A DNA stretch of 5,334 nt. It comes from Acidobacteriota bacterium (GTDB lineage: Bacteria > Acidobacteriota > Terriglobia > Acidiferrales > UBA7541). The stretch covers positions 1-5,334 of the forward strand of contig QHYF01000256.1 in NCBI GenBank assembly GCA_003224075.1. The letters are read 5' to 3'. The position numbers and the translations under genes are program-made. Positions 1 to 5,334 of this stretch are shown here, piece by piece; the stretch's first letter is position 1, and each line of letters opens with the position of its first letter. The notes under the pieces were generated by a model, which worked only from the letters and a program-made list of their open reading frames with translations, did no database searches and was not told where the DNA came from.

Positions 1-1754
1 GAAAAACCTGCCAGAACCGCCGGAAGTTCGACGCGGAAAACGGCGCCGCCTTCCTGCCGGTTGTAGCACAGAATCTTTCCGCCGTGCTCCTGAATGATGC
101 CGAAGCAAATGCTCAAACCAAGACCTGTGCCTTTGCCGATCGGCTTTGTGGTGTAGAAAGGATCGAACACGCGATGCGGCTCCCTGAGGCCGGGGCCCGT
201 GTCGGAGAACAGAATGACCACGTTGGCGCGGTCGCGAAGCGTCTTGACGGTGAGAACGCCGCCTTTGGCCGCCTCCATGGCGTACAGCGCATTGCTGATG
301 ATGTTGAAGAAAACCTGCATCAATTGATTTCCATCCCCGCGAACCCCGGGCAAGACCGATTCGAGTTGCGTTTCAATGCGCGTCTCGGAACGCAGGTCCA
401 GCCCGCGAAGCTGCACCGCATTGTTCACCACGGTGTTGATATCCAGAAGCGCGCGCTCGGCCGGCACCTGGCGCGCGAAACTCAGCAGATTCCCCACTAG
501 AGTTTTTGTGCGGCGCGCCTGGTCGCGGATTTTTGCGGCGGTTCCGCGTGCTTTTTCCGGCACCGTCGGATCGTCGGCCAGCAGGTCGGAAAATCCCAGG
601 ATCGCCGCGAGCGGATTATTGATTTCGTGCGCCGCCCCGGCCGCAAGCTGGCCCAGCGAAACCAGCTTTTCTGATTGCACGATCTGCGCCTGCAGCCGTT
701 TCAAATTCTCGATCGATTGTTCCGACTGCGCGAGCAGCCGCGAGCGGTCGCGGTCCGCCAGATGCGTCCGCAGGAAGATCAGCAGCGCCAGGGGGACGGA
801 GGCAATTAGCGTCGTCATCAATCGAAAATCGCGAACTTCCGGATCATCATGGCTGAACCGCACGGTATAGATCGCGAACACCGGCAGCGAAATCACCGCC
901 GCCATCGCCAGGCGAGCGGGCCAGACGTTTTCTTCCGGGGACGAATTCGTGTCTGCATCGTACGGATATTCGGAGGGCGCATCCAGCTTATCCTGATTCT
1001 GATGGGCGATCACGCCGGCCAGCGCGAACCAGAGAAAGTTCGAAATCAAAGGGAGATCGTACAAACTCCCCGTGTAGTACCGCGCGCTGGCAATCGCCAC
1101 GTTGATCGTCAGCGAGGAAAATAGATACAGCACCGAAGCGCCGAACAGGTTGGCGTAGACGGCCCGCCACCCTCGGTTCGATCCCAGCCACAGCACCGCC
1201 CATCCCGCGACGATGACCATGTTCTGAATGTTCGTCAGCAGATTGTAGTTGTAATTGTATTGGCCGACCGCCGGCGTCGAGTACATCCAGGGCAACACCG
1301 CGAAGGCGTAGAGAAACGTCCACCACGTCAGCAACAGCACAAAATCCAGATACCCGAAGCGTAATTGGATTTCGCCGCGTTTCCGATGCGGCCGCAGCGC
1401 GATCGCCGCCATCATCGGAATGCCCCGCAGGAAGAACAGGACGTCTCCCCCATACATCACTGGAAGCGGTTTATGAAGGTACACCTCATAGTAGGTCCAC
1501 TGGAATTGCCCGATCATCCACAGCGCGCAACTCATGGCGATCAGCATCCAGAAAAAGTTCCTACGCCAGTGCGGACTTCCCGCATTTAGGAGCAGCCCGG
1601 CATTGGCTACCAGCGGCAGAACACATTGCAACAGGTTTCCGAAGGTGTTGAGGAATTCGGAGCCGCGTCCCAGCGACAGCGACATGATTGTGTAGATGAC
1701 AAGGAGGAACGACGAAATCCCCACCATCCAGGCGATTCTGCGCGAGGAGGACAT
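1..1754 (-). CDS. Multi-pass membrane sensor histidine kinase (C-terminus cut by window edge)
   Basis: Reading leftward from ATG at 1754-1752 gives 584 uninterrupted codons to the window edge. Residues 1-330 contain about ten hydrophobic segments (roughly 8-27, 36-56, 66-84, 104-120, 135-157, 172-192, 197-222, 234-252, 280-298, 311-329), so the sensor is in the inner membrane. A short charged, probably coiled linker (331-365) leads to the H-box AAGAAHEINNPLAAILG with phospho-acceptor His376. The ATPase core follows: N-box residues N484 and N488, G1 box DTGPGL (518-523), F-box FDPFYTTK (530-537) and G2 box GKGTGLGLS (540-548). It should autophosphorylate His376 and pass the phosphate to an aspartate on a partner not seen here. 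The ligand is unknown; I do not recognise the sensor domain. The start is supported by an in-frame TAG at 1775-1773 and this being the first ATG, although no strong Shine-Dalgarno is visible. A receiver domain could follow outside the window. Confidence 0.93.
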   Translation of the reverse strand, partial: MSSSRRIAWMVGISSFLLVIYTIMSLSLGRGSEFLNTFGNLLQCVLPLVANAGLLLNAGSPHWRRNFFWMLIAMSCALWMIGQFQWTYYEVYLHKPLPVMYGGDVLFFLRGIPMMAAIALRPHRKRGEIQLRFGYLDFVLLLTWWTFLYAFAVLPWMYSTPAVGQYNYNYNLLTNIQNMVIVAGWAVLWLGSNRGWRAVYANLFGASVLYLFSSLTINVAIASARYYTGSLYDLPLISNFLWFALAGVIAHQNQDKLDAPSEYPYDADTNSSPEENVWPARLAMAAVISLPVFAIYTVRFSHDDPEVRDFRLMTTLIASVPLALLIFLRTHLADRDRSRLLAQSEQSIENLKRLQAQIVQSEKLVSLGQLAAGAAHEINNPLAAILGFSDLLADDPTVPEKARGTAAKIRDQARRTKTLVGNLLSFARQVPAERALLDINTVVNNAVQLRGLDLRSETRIETQLESVLPGVRGDGNQLMQVFFNIISNALYAMEAAKGGVLTVKTLRDRANVVILFSDTGPGLREPHRVFDPFYTTKPIGKGTGLGLSICFGIIQEHGGKILCYNRQEGGAVFRVELPAVLAGF

Positions 1755-1892
1755 AAGCCAGGTCTTTCTAGTCTAGGTGCGCAGCGTGGAAGCGCACGCG
1801 GCCAATCAATCCGCATTAACCTAAAGAGTAATTAGCGTACGCCGAATCACGCAACGGCGCAATGGACCGCGCCCAATCCTGGCGCCCATTTC

Positions 1893-1982
1893 TGGCGGAG
1901 GAGGAGGGATTCGAACCCCCGAGACCCTTTCGGGTCTAACGGTTTTCAAGACCGCCGGTTTCAACCGCTCACCCACTCCTCC
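1893..1982 (-). tRNA. tRNA-Ser, anticodon UGA
   Basis: The minus strand folds as a class II (long variable arm) tRNA of 90 nt including an encoded CCA (1895-1893). The acceptor stem GGAGGAG (1982-1976) pairs with CTCCTCC, followed by discriminator G at 1896. The anticodon stem GCGGT/ACCGT closes the seven-base loop CTTGAAA, placing anticodon TGA at 1948-1946, which reads UCA serine codons. The variable arm GACCC-GAAA-GGGTC is the serine-type long arm. The T-arm carries GGTTCGAATCC. It lies between the receptor and the histidine kinase on the same strand. I saw no second copy of its 3' end in the window, so nothing here suggests its use as an integration site. Confidence 0.97.
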
Positions 1983-2003
1983 GTTTCTAATTCTAACGTA
2001 TCC

Positions 2004-2021
2004 CATGGCTCCGCGGGCCAT
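2004..2021. repeat. Small inverted repeat upstream of the tRNA
   Basis: ATGGC (2005-2009) and GCCAT (2017-2021) are perfect inverted arms around TCCGCGG, which itself contains the palindrome CCGCGG. It sits 23 nt upstream of the tRNA-Ser 5' end. No T-tract follows on either strand, so it is not a classic terminator. Its function is unknown and chance is possible. Confidence 0.35.
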
Positions 2022-2035
2022 TTCCCGACAACCAA

Positions 2036-2097
2036 GGCACCCACTCTTGTGGTGCCGTGTCTGAACTTGTTCTGCCTGCCCCGAGCGAAGTCGAGGG
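2036..2097. repeat. Composite REP-like intergenic palindromes (two hairpins)
   Basis: Two hairpins lie 22 nt apart in the receptor-tRNA intergenic space. The first is GGCACC (2036-2041) with GGTGCC (2051-2056) and a 9-nt loop. The second is CCCCGA (2079-2084) with TCGAGGG (2091-2097), loop GCGAAG and one bulged A. A short GAAC-TT-GTTC palindrome (2063-2072) lies between them. From memory, the core CGAGCGAAGTCGAGG resembles dispersed intergenic repeats seen in many environmental bacterial genomes; copy number cannot be tested in this window. Neither hairpin is followed by a T-run. Confidence 0.5.
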
Positions 2098-2150
2098 CGT
2101 TCGAGAGTCTTTCAAGAGTTGTCCCGAAACTGAGCAAATGCTGCGCTATG

Positions 2151-2166
2151 AAAAAAGCGGAACCGC
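2151..2166 (-). terminator. Weak candidate intrinsic terminator after the receptor gene
   Basis: Starting 10 nt beyond the receptor stop, the minus strand reads GCGGTTCCGC and then six Ts (2156-2151). The stem is very short (three to four G-C pairs around a GTTC-type loop), so this is only a marginal Rho-independent terminator. Its position directly after the gene is the main support. Confidence 0.3.
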
Positions 2167-2176
2167 CGGTCACTCG

Positions 2177-4231
2177 CTAAAAGGTCAGCTTCAGCCGCGT
2201 CGCGATGCTTCGCGGCGGCGCAACTGCCGTCCCGGAGAACAGACTCGCAAAGTTGATCACGTTCACGCGATTGGTCAGATTAGCTGCCTGAATCTGCAAG
2301 GTAGCGCTCCGCTGCTCCTTGCGATAGACCTCTAGCCCCGCCGCCACATCCAGGGCATGGTTGGGCTTCACCCGGCCTCGGGCCAAATTCACTTGATCGA
2401 GAATCGCCGGGCCATACTGGGCCAACAAGAAGTTTGGGTCAGCGCCCGTATCTGCGGGCAATCCGCTGCCGTACTGGCCACCTATCGCGAACCACAGGCC
2501 GTGGGTGGCTTGAAGGCGTACACGGGCACGCGCCGTATTGCGCTGATCCTGAGTAACAGGAAACCGGCTGGTATCCGTCAGAGCACCCACCGCATCGCTT
2601 CCGAGAAACAGCCCCCCAACAATTGGTCCGTGCCCGATTCCCGCCTGATTCGCGTAGCTGACGTAGCCGGAGAAGCGGCCCCAGCGAGGAACCTCGACCC
2701 GCGCCTCCTCGCCCACGATCCGTGCCTCTGCAAAAGCGATTGGGAAATTCACGCCCGTATCCAGCAGCACATCGTCATCGGAATAGTTGCGAAAAGCGCG
2801 GCGGAACACGTTGGCATCAAGCCGAAGCTTCCCGAAAATGCCCTTCGTGAACCCCGCTTCGTAGTAGTTGGCCCGCGCCGGCTGCACCGGGAGCCGCACC
2901 ACGATAGAGTTCACCGAATCCAGTTGTGGTGAACTCGCGAGGAGAAGATTCTCCACCGCGGGAGTCTGAAACACGCGGTCGTAAGCCGCGTGAATCAAGA
3001 AGTTCAGCGACGGAAAATACCGGGAAATGCCAAGCCGCGGACTCCACGCCGACGCATGCACGACAAAACCGTAATGGTCAAAGCGCAGGCCGGCACTGAG
3101 GTTCCAGTTGCCTACACGTATCTGATCCTGAACATAAGCAGACGGCTCGACATCCCAGCGGTGATCGGCAAACTGAAATTGTTGCTGAGTGGCAGGATCG
3201 AATTGTGTGGGGTCGGTGATGATGTACTGCAGCTTTTCACGAACTGGGTTGAATATACTGTCGACACCCACTTTCCAGTCGTGATGGCCGTGGTGCCCCG
3301 CGAGGTCTCCACGAGCATAGCCCTCACGGTAGCCACGATCTTGGAAAACGATGACGGGCGTGGCTTGCTGATTGGAAGAGAGCGTTGCCGCGGCATCTCG
3401 GACGCTCCCGGAGACGCTCAACAACAGGTCAGGCGAAATAATGTGCTGAAAATAGATCTGTCCGCTGGTCTCCGTGTTCGAAACGTCTTGCCGTTGCCCG
3501 GCCTTTTGTTGAACCAGATAATTCGGCACAAGAAAGCGAACTGCGTTTCGCGTAACTGTCGCGCGCAAACGATCACGATCTGAAAAGTCATGTTCGTACG
3601 AAGCGGAGAACCAGCCTGCATTCGCGCGATTCGTGTAGTTCGCCAATACCGGCGGGTCCAGATAACGGTCGGTGTGAAACCCGTCCGCGCTGGCGGAAAG
3701 ACGGTCTTTCACATGGGCATAGGAAACTCCAGCGGATCCGTTCACGGTTCCAAAATTGCCGCCGCTCACATCGAGTTGCCCGTGCAGCCCCAAAGGTACG
3801 TTCTTCTCCGTCATGACTTCTACGATCCCTCCAAGCTTGCGGCCGTACTCTGCGGGATAATTCGCGGTCAGCACGCGCATCGAATCCACGCCATCCGCAG
3901 CGAGCGATGGCGCAAGCGCAGGTGAGCGGTTTTCGGTGATCGGCAGCCCGTCGACAACGTACTGCACGTCATATTCCGAGCCGCGCGCGTGCAAAACACC
4001 ATTCGCTTCGTACAACCAACCTGGGAGGTCGTCCACTAAATCAGAGAGGTCTCGCCCTGGCTGAGTCGGGAGGCTTTCGCCAAGCGTCTGCCGCCCAATG
4101 GAATAAACTGTTCCCGCCCGGGACGGATCAACCAGAGTTGCCGAGTCGCTTACTTGTACCTGGGTCGCCACGGGCGCAAGCCCCAACATTACGGTGATAC
4201 GGACCGGCACTTCGGAGCGCACTTCGACCAA
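2177..4231 (-). CDS. TonB-dependent outer-membrane receptor, plug and barrel part (frame-disrupted gene)
   Basis: This 684-codon frame encodes the bulk of an Oar-like TonB-dependent receptor, which moves a substrate across the outer membrane using TonB energy. Residues 1-40 continue the N-terminal region with VEVRSEVPV and VSDSATLVDP. The plug is about 45-142, with RGSEYDVQYVVDGLPI (83-98) and PAEYGRKLGGIVEVMT (126-141) typical of plug ends. Residues from about 150 onward alternate as beta strands of the barrel and end in RLKLTF, a terminal Phe suited to BAM-dependent insertion. The only start for this frame alone is TTG at 4231, which lacks a signal peptide. The true N-terminus is in another frame at 4189-4500, so this is very likely one gene with a frameshift near 4225-4243. 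Substrate is unknown. An isolated protein from the TTG start would not be exported. Confidence 0.9.
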   Translation of the reverse strand: MVEVRSEVPVRITVMLGLAPVATQVQVSDSATLVDPSRAGTVYSIGRQTLGESLPTQPGRDLSDLVDDLPGWLYEANGVLHARGSEYDVQYVVDGLPITENRSPALAPSLAADGVDSMRVLTANYPAEYGRKLGGIVEVMTEKNVPLGLHGQLDVSGGNFGTVNGSAGVSYAHVKDRLSASADGFHTDRYLDPPVLANYTNRANAGWFSASYEHDFSDRDRLRATVTRNAVRFLVPNYLVQQKAGQRQDVSNTETSGQIYFQHIISPDLLLSVSGSVRDAAATLSSNQQATPVIVFQDRGYREGYARGDLAGHHGHHDWKVGVDSIFNPVREKLQYIITDPTQFDPATQQQFQFADHRWDVEPSAYVQDQIRVGNWNLSAGLRFDHYGFVVHASAWSPRLGISRYFPSLNFLIHAAYDRVFQTPAVENLLLASSPQLDSVNSIVVRLPVQPARANYYEAGFTKGIFGKLRLDANVFRRAFRNYSDDDVLLDTGVNFPIAFAEARIVGEEARVEVPRWGRFSGYVSYANQAGIGHGPIVGGLFLGSDAVGALTDTSRFPVTQDQRNTARARVRLQATHGLWFAIGGQYGSGLPADTGADPNFLLAQYGPAILDQVNLARGRVKPNHALDVAAGLEVYRKEQRSATLQIQAANLTNRVNVINFASLFSGTAVAPPRSIATRLKLTF

Positions 4232-4500
4232 GCTGGAAATCCCTCAGCGTTCAAGCTCAGACGGTAAACACCGAAAGGAAGGTCCTGTACGACGTAGCGG
4301 CCATCCGCGCCTGCCTGGAATGTCTGGCGGAATTGATTGGCTTCGCTCACTAGTTCCGCAACCGGGGCCAGCGGCGCTCCTTGCGGATCACGCGCCTCTA
4401 TACGCAGTTCGCCACGCGCGCGCTGGGCGTTCGTGACTCGCGCGCCGAAAAGAAAAAACGCGAGAAGAGCGAGTTGGCAAGTAGTTCTAGTAGCAAGCAT
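4189..4500 (-). pseudogene. N-terminal fragment of the same receptor: signal peptide plus CarboxypepD_reg-like domain
   Basis: From ATG at 4500-4498 the frame begins with a signal peptide: MLATRTTCQ, a hydrophobic LALLAFFLFGA core, and a likely cleavage after VTNA before Gln. About 65 residues follow that look like the carboxypeptidase-regulatory-like beta-sandwich found ahead of plugs in Oar-type receptors (EARDPQGAPLAP, then GADGRYVVQDLPFGVYRLSLNAEGF). After GFPAW the frame runs into unrelated residues and stops at TAA 4191-4189. The expected continuation, LVEVRSEVPV, is present one frame over from 4231. The upstream in-frame codons to 4701 are open, but they would bury the signal peptide, so ATG 4500 is preferred. 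No clear Shine-Dalgarno is visible. Pseudogene, or assembly error, is the best reading. Confidence 0.8.
4225..4243 (-). other. Frameshift site within the TonB-dependent receptor gene
   Basis: Both frames are open together only between a TGA at 4246-4244 (plug frame) and a TAA at 4191-4189 (signal-peptide frame). Protein continuity narrows the lesion to about 4225-4243. Going from the first frame to the second needs a net -1 shift, i.e. bases missing from the sequence (1, 4, 7, 10 and so on). No canonical X XXY YYZ slippery heptamer is present, so programmed frameshifting is not supported. Confidence 0.8.
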
Positions 4501-4727
4501 CGTGATGTCTACAGCAGACCTGTGGTTCGGGGCTCTCGCCACTTTCACCTCAAGGCAGAATCTCTTTTGACGGTAACAGGGCGGCATTCTTTCGCGCAAT
4601 GAGTGTCTGCCCTCTTGTGTCTTCTGTTTTTGCGGTTCCTCCCGGCGAAACTTCTCAAACAGCGTCGAAGATTTCTTGTGTCGCTCTGGAAAAGCAGCCA
4701 CTCGTTTTCGGAAAAGTCTGTGGTCGT

Positions 4728-4768
4728 CGCCAAGGCTTGGCGGATGAAGACGGTTTCCATCCGCAAGC
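4728..4768. repeat. Overlapping palindromes: perfect 7-1-7 inverted repeat sharing an arm with an 11-bp hairpin
   Basis: CGCCAAG-G-CTTGGCG (4728-4742) is a perfect inverted repeat about a central G, of operator-like size. Its right half is also the left arm of a second hairpin, in which 4735-4746 (GCTTGGCGGATG) pairs with 4758-4768 (CATCCGCAAGC) with one bulged G and an 11-nt loop. The two folds are mutually exclusive in a transcript. It lies 16 nt upstream of the predicted rightward -35 box and about 230 nt upstream of the receptor start, so it could be an operator or a receptor leader element. Function is inferred only. Confidence 0.5.
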
Positions 4769-4783
4769 GAAGGCCGTGCCAGC

Positions 4784-4812
4784 GAGACAAAGCGGATTCA
4801 AATAGAGATAAT
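4784..4812 (+). promoter_or_regulatory. Candidate sigma-70 promoter for the rightward membrane-protein gene
   Basis: GAGACA (4784-4789; four of six matches to TTGACA) is followed after exactly 17 bases by GATAAT (4807-4812; five of six to TATAAT). Initiation would be near 4819, giving a leader of roughly 110 nt before the GTG at 4928. A five-base inverted repeat AGAGA/TCTCT (4804-4808, 4818-4822) flanks the -10 box. Predicted by pattern only. Confidence 0.45.
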
Positions 4813-4927
4813 ACCTGTCTCTCGGTTGCGGCTCTCAGCGGATCAGCGATTTTTGGTTCCAAGTGTCGTTTCACCTATGTGGAAAACTGCCAGAGAGCGA
4901 ATCGATCTTGGAGTAGGTGCTCGTTTC

Positions 4928-5334
4928 GTGGAACAGCCAGGTTTGACGCCCCCACCACGGCCTAACACGCGCAAAGCGGAGCGGTTGCTGCTCCTTCTGT
5001 TCCTTCTCTCGCTTCCTTTTCTCAACCCCTGGGTGCGCGGCGATGGGGTCGGCTATTACGCTTTTGTTCGCGCTCCGTTGATTGAACATAATCTCGATTT
5101 CACCAAAGATTATCAGCATGCCAACGAAAGTTTTCGCGGGCCCCGCCTCGACGAATACGGCCGGCCGAAATCCGCCTTTCGAACACCCACCGGCCATCTC
5201 GATAACCATTTCACCGTCGGCCCGGCGATCCTGTGGACTCCTTTTCTTCTCCTCGCGCACGCCGCTGTTCTTCTCGCCCGCGCGCTGGGTTCCACCGTCG
5301 CCGCGGACGGTTTTTCAACTCCCTACCGCGTCAC
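4928..5334 (+). CDS. Polytopic membrane protein, possible GT-C type glycosyltransferase (N-terminal part only)
   Basis: From GTG at 4928 the frame is open for 135 codons to the right edge. A proline- and arginine-rich cytoplasmic start (1-19) precedes a first membrane helix (about 20-36). A conserved-looking loop follows with NPWVRGDGVGYYA (33-45), HNLDF (54-58) and TGHLDNHFTVGPAILW (88-103), then a second hydrophobic segment (about 98-120). An acidic motif just after the first helix is typical of GT-C glycosyltransferases (PMT/ArnT-like), which use polyprenyl-linked sugars at the membrane. The assignment is tentative because only the N-terminus is visible. The GTG start is favoured by TAGGTG (4914-4919), a plausible ribosome site eight bases upstream. 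The in-frame ATG at 4877 would add 17 residues and has no ribosome site. The gene is divergent from the receptor and has a promoter candidate at 4784-4812. Confidence 0.75.
   Translation, partial: MEQPGLTPPPRPNTRKAERLLLLLFLLSLPFLNPWVRGDGVGYYAFVRAPLIEHNLDFTKDYQHANESFRGPRLDEYGRPKSAFRTPTGHLDNHFTVGPAILWTPFLLLAHAAVLLARALGSTVAADGFSTPYRV

Larger units (their letters stand above)
4501..4927. other. Divergent intergenic region
   Basis: About 430 bases separate the receptor start (minus) from the membrane-protein start (plus). I see no convincing gene here. The open frames lack recognisable protein features, and the open extension of the receptor frame to 4701 would place a charged 67-residue stretch before its signal peptide. 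The region contains nested palindromes (4728-4768) and a promoter-like pair (4784-4812). No good promoter for the receptor was found. Confidence 0.7.

Noticed and set aside
84..870. Plus-strand open frames at 84-500 and 376-870
   Set aside because: They lie antisense to the continuous histidine kinase ATPase and H-box coding sequence and have no recognisable protein features.
1845..1892. Possible terminator after the tRNA (GGCGC...GCGCC arms)
   Set aside because: The arms are only five bases with a loop of over 20 nt, and no T-run follows on the tRNA strand.
1893..1982. tRNA-Ser as a phage or island attachment site
   Set aside because: There is no second copy of the tRNA 3' end in the window and no integrase gene next to it.
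1821..2021. Minus-strand open frame covering the tRNA
   Set aside because: It is an incidental frame through the tRNA-Ser gene, whose structure fully explains the sequence.
2357..3583. Plus-strand open frames at 2357-2932 and 2990-3583
   Set aside because: They are antisense to the receptor barrel, whose strand shows a clear family match and an uninterrupted frame.
4189..4243. Programmed -1 ribosomal frameshifting in the receptor
   Set aside because: The direction is right, but GGGATTT does not fit the X XXY YYZ pattern, and I saw no convincing stimulatory structure just downstream.
4501..4701. Receptor start at ATG 4701, giving a 67-residue N-terminal extension
   Set aside because: The extension is highly charged and would place the signal peptide internally. 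ATG 4500 starts exactly at the signal peptide.
4871..5295. Minus-strand open frames at 4871-5260 and 5113-5295
   Set aside because: They are antisense to the membrane-protein frame, which has membrane helices and motif-rich loops; the opposite frames have no such features.

Overview
The window most resembles an Acidobacteriota genome. It has GC-rich coding DNA and an Oar-like TonB-dependent receptor in which a carboxypeptidase-regulatory-like domain precedes the plug. It also has a polytopic membrane protein with conserved loop motifs that I associate, from memory, with acidobacterial proteins. The phylum call is inference; there is no rRNA or ribosomal protein gene to confirm it.

Layout. 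Bases 1-1754 (minus strand) hold a membrane sensor histidine kinase whose C-terminal end runs off the left edge. It has about ten predicted membrane helices, an H-box and a complete ATPase core. A long tRNA-Ser(UGA) gene with encoded CCA lies at 1893-1982 (minus), upstream of the kinase. Bases 1983-2176 are intergenic and contain several small inverted repeats that look like degenerate dispersed palindromic elements, plus a weak terminator candidate. Bases 2177-4500 (minus) hold a TonB-dependent outer-membrane receptor whose reading frame is broken near 4225-4243. The signal peptide and N-terminal beta-sandwich are in one frame, and the plug and barrel are in another. Bases 4501-4927 form a divergent intergenic region with nested palindromes and one good sigma-70-type promoter pointing right. 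From 4928 to the right edge (plus) is the start of a multi-spanning membrane protein, possibly a GT-C type glycosyltransferase.

How the parts relate. The genes do not form one evident pathway. The receptor, tRNA and kinase share a strand but are separated by non-coding DNA. No response regulator, TonB/ExbB/ExbD or polysaccharide cluster is visible. I found no CRISPR array, transposase, phage gene or recognisable novel system. The most informative anomaly is the receptor frameshift, which two different small deletions could explain. The histidine kinase is uninterrupted over 584 codons.
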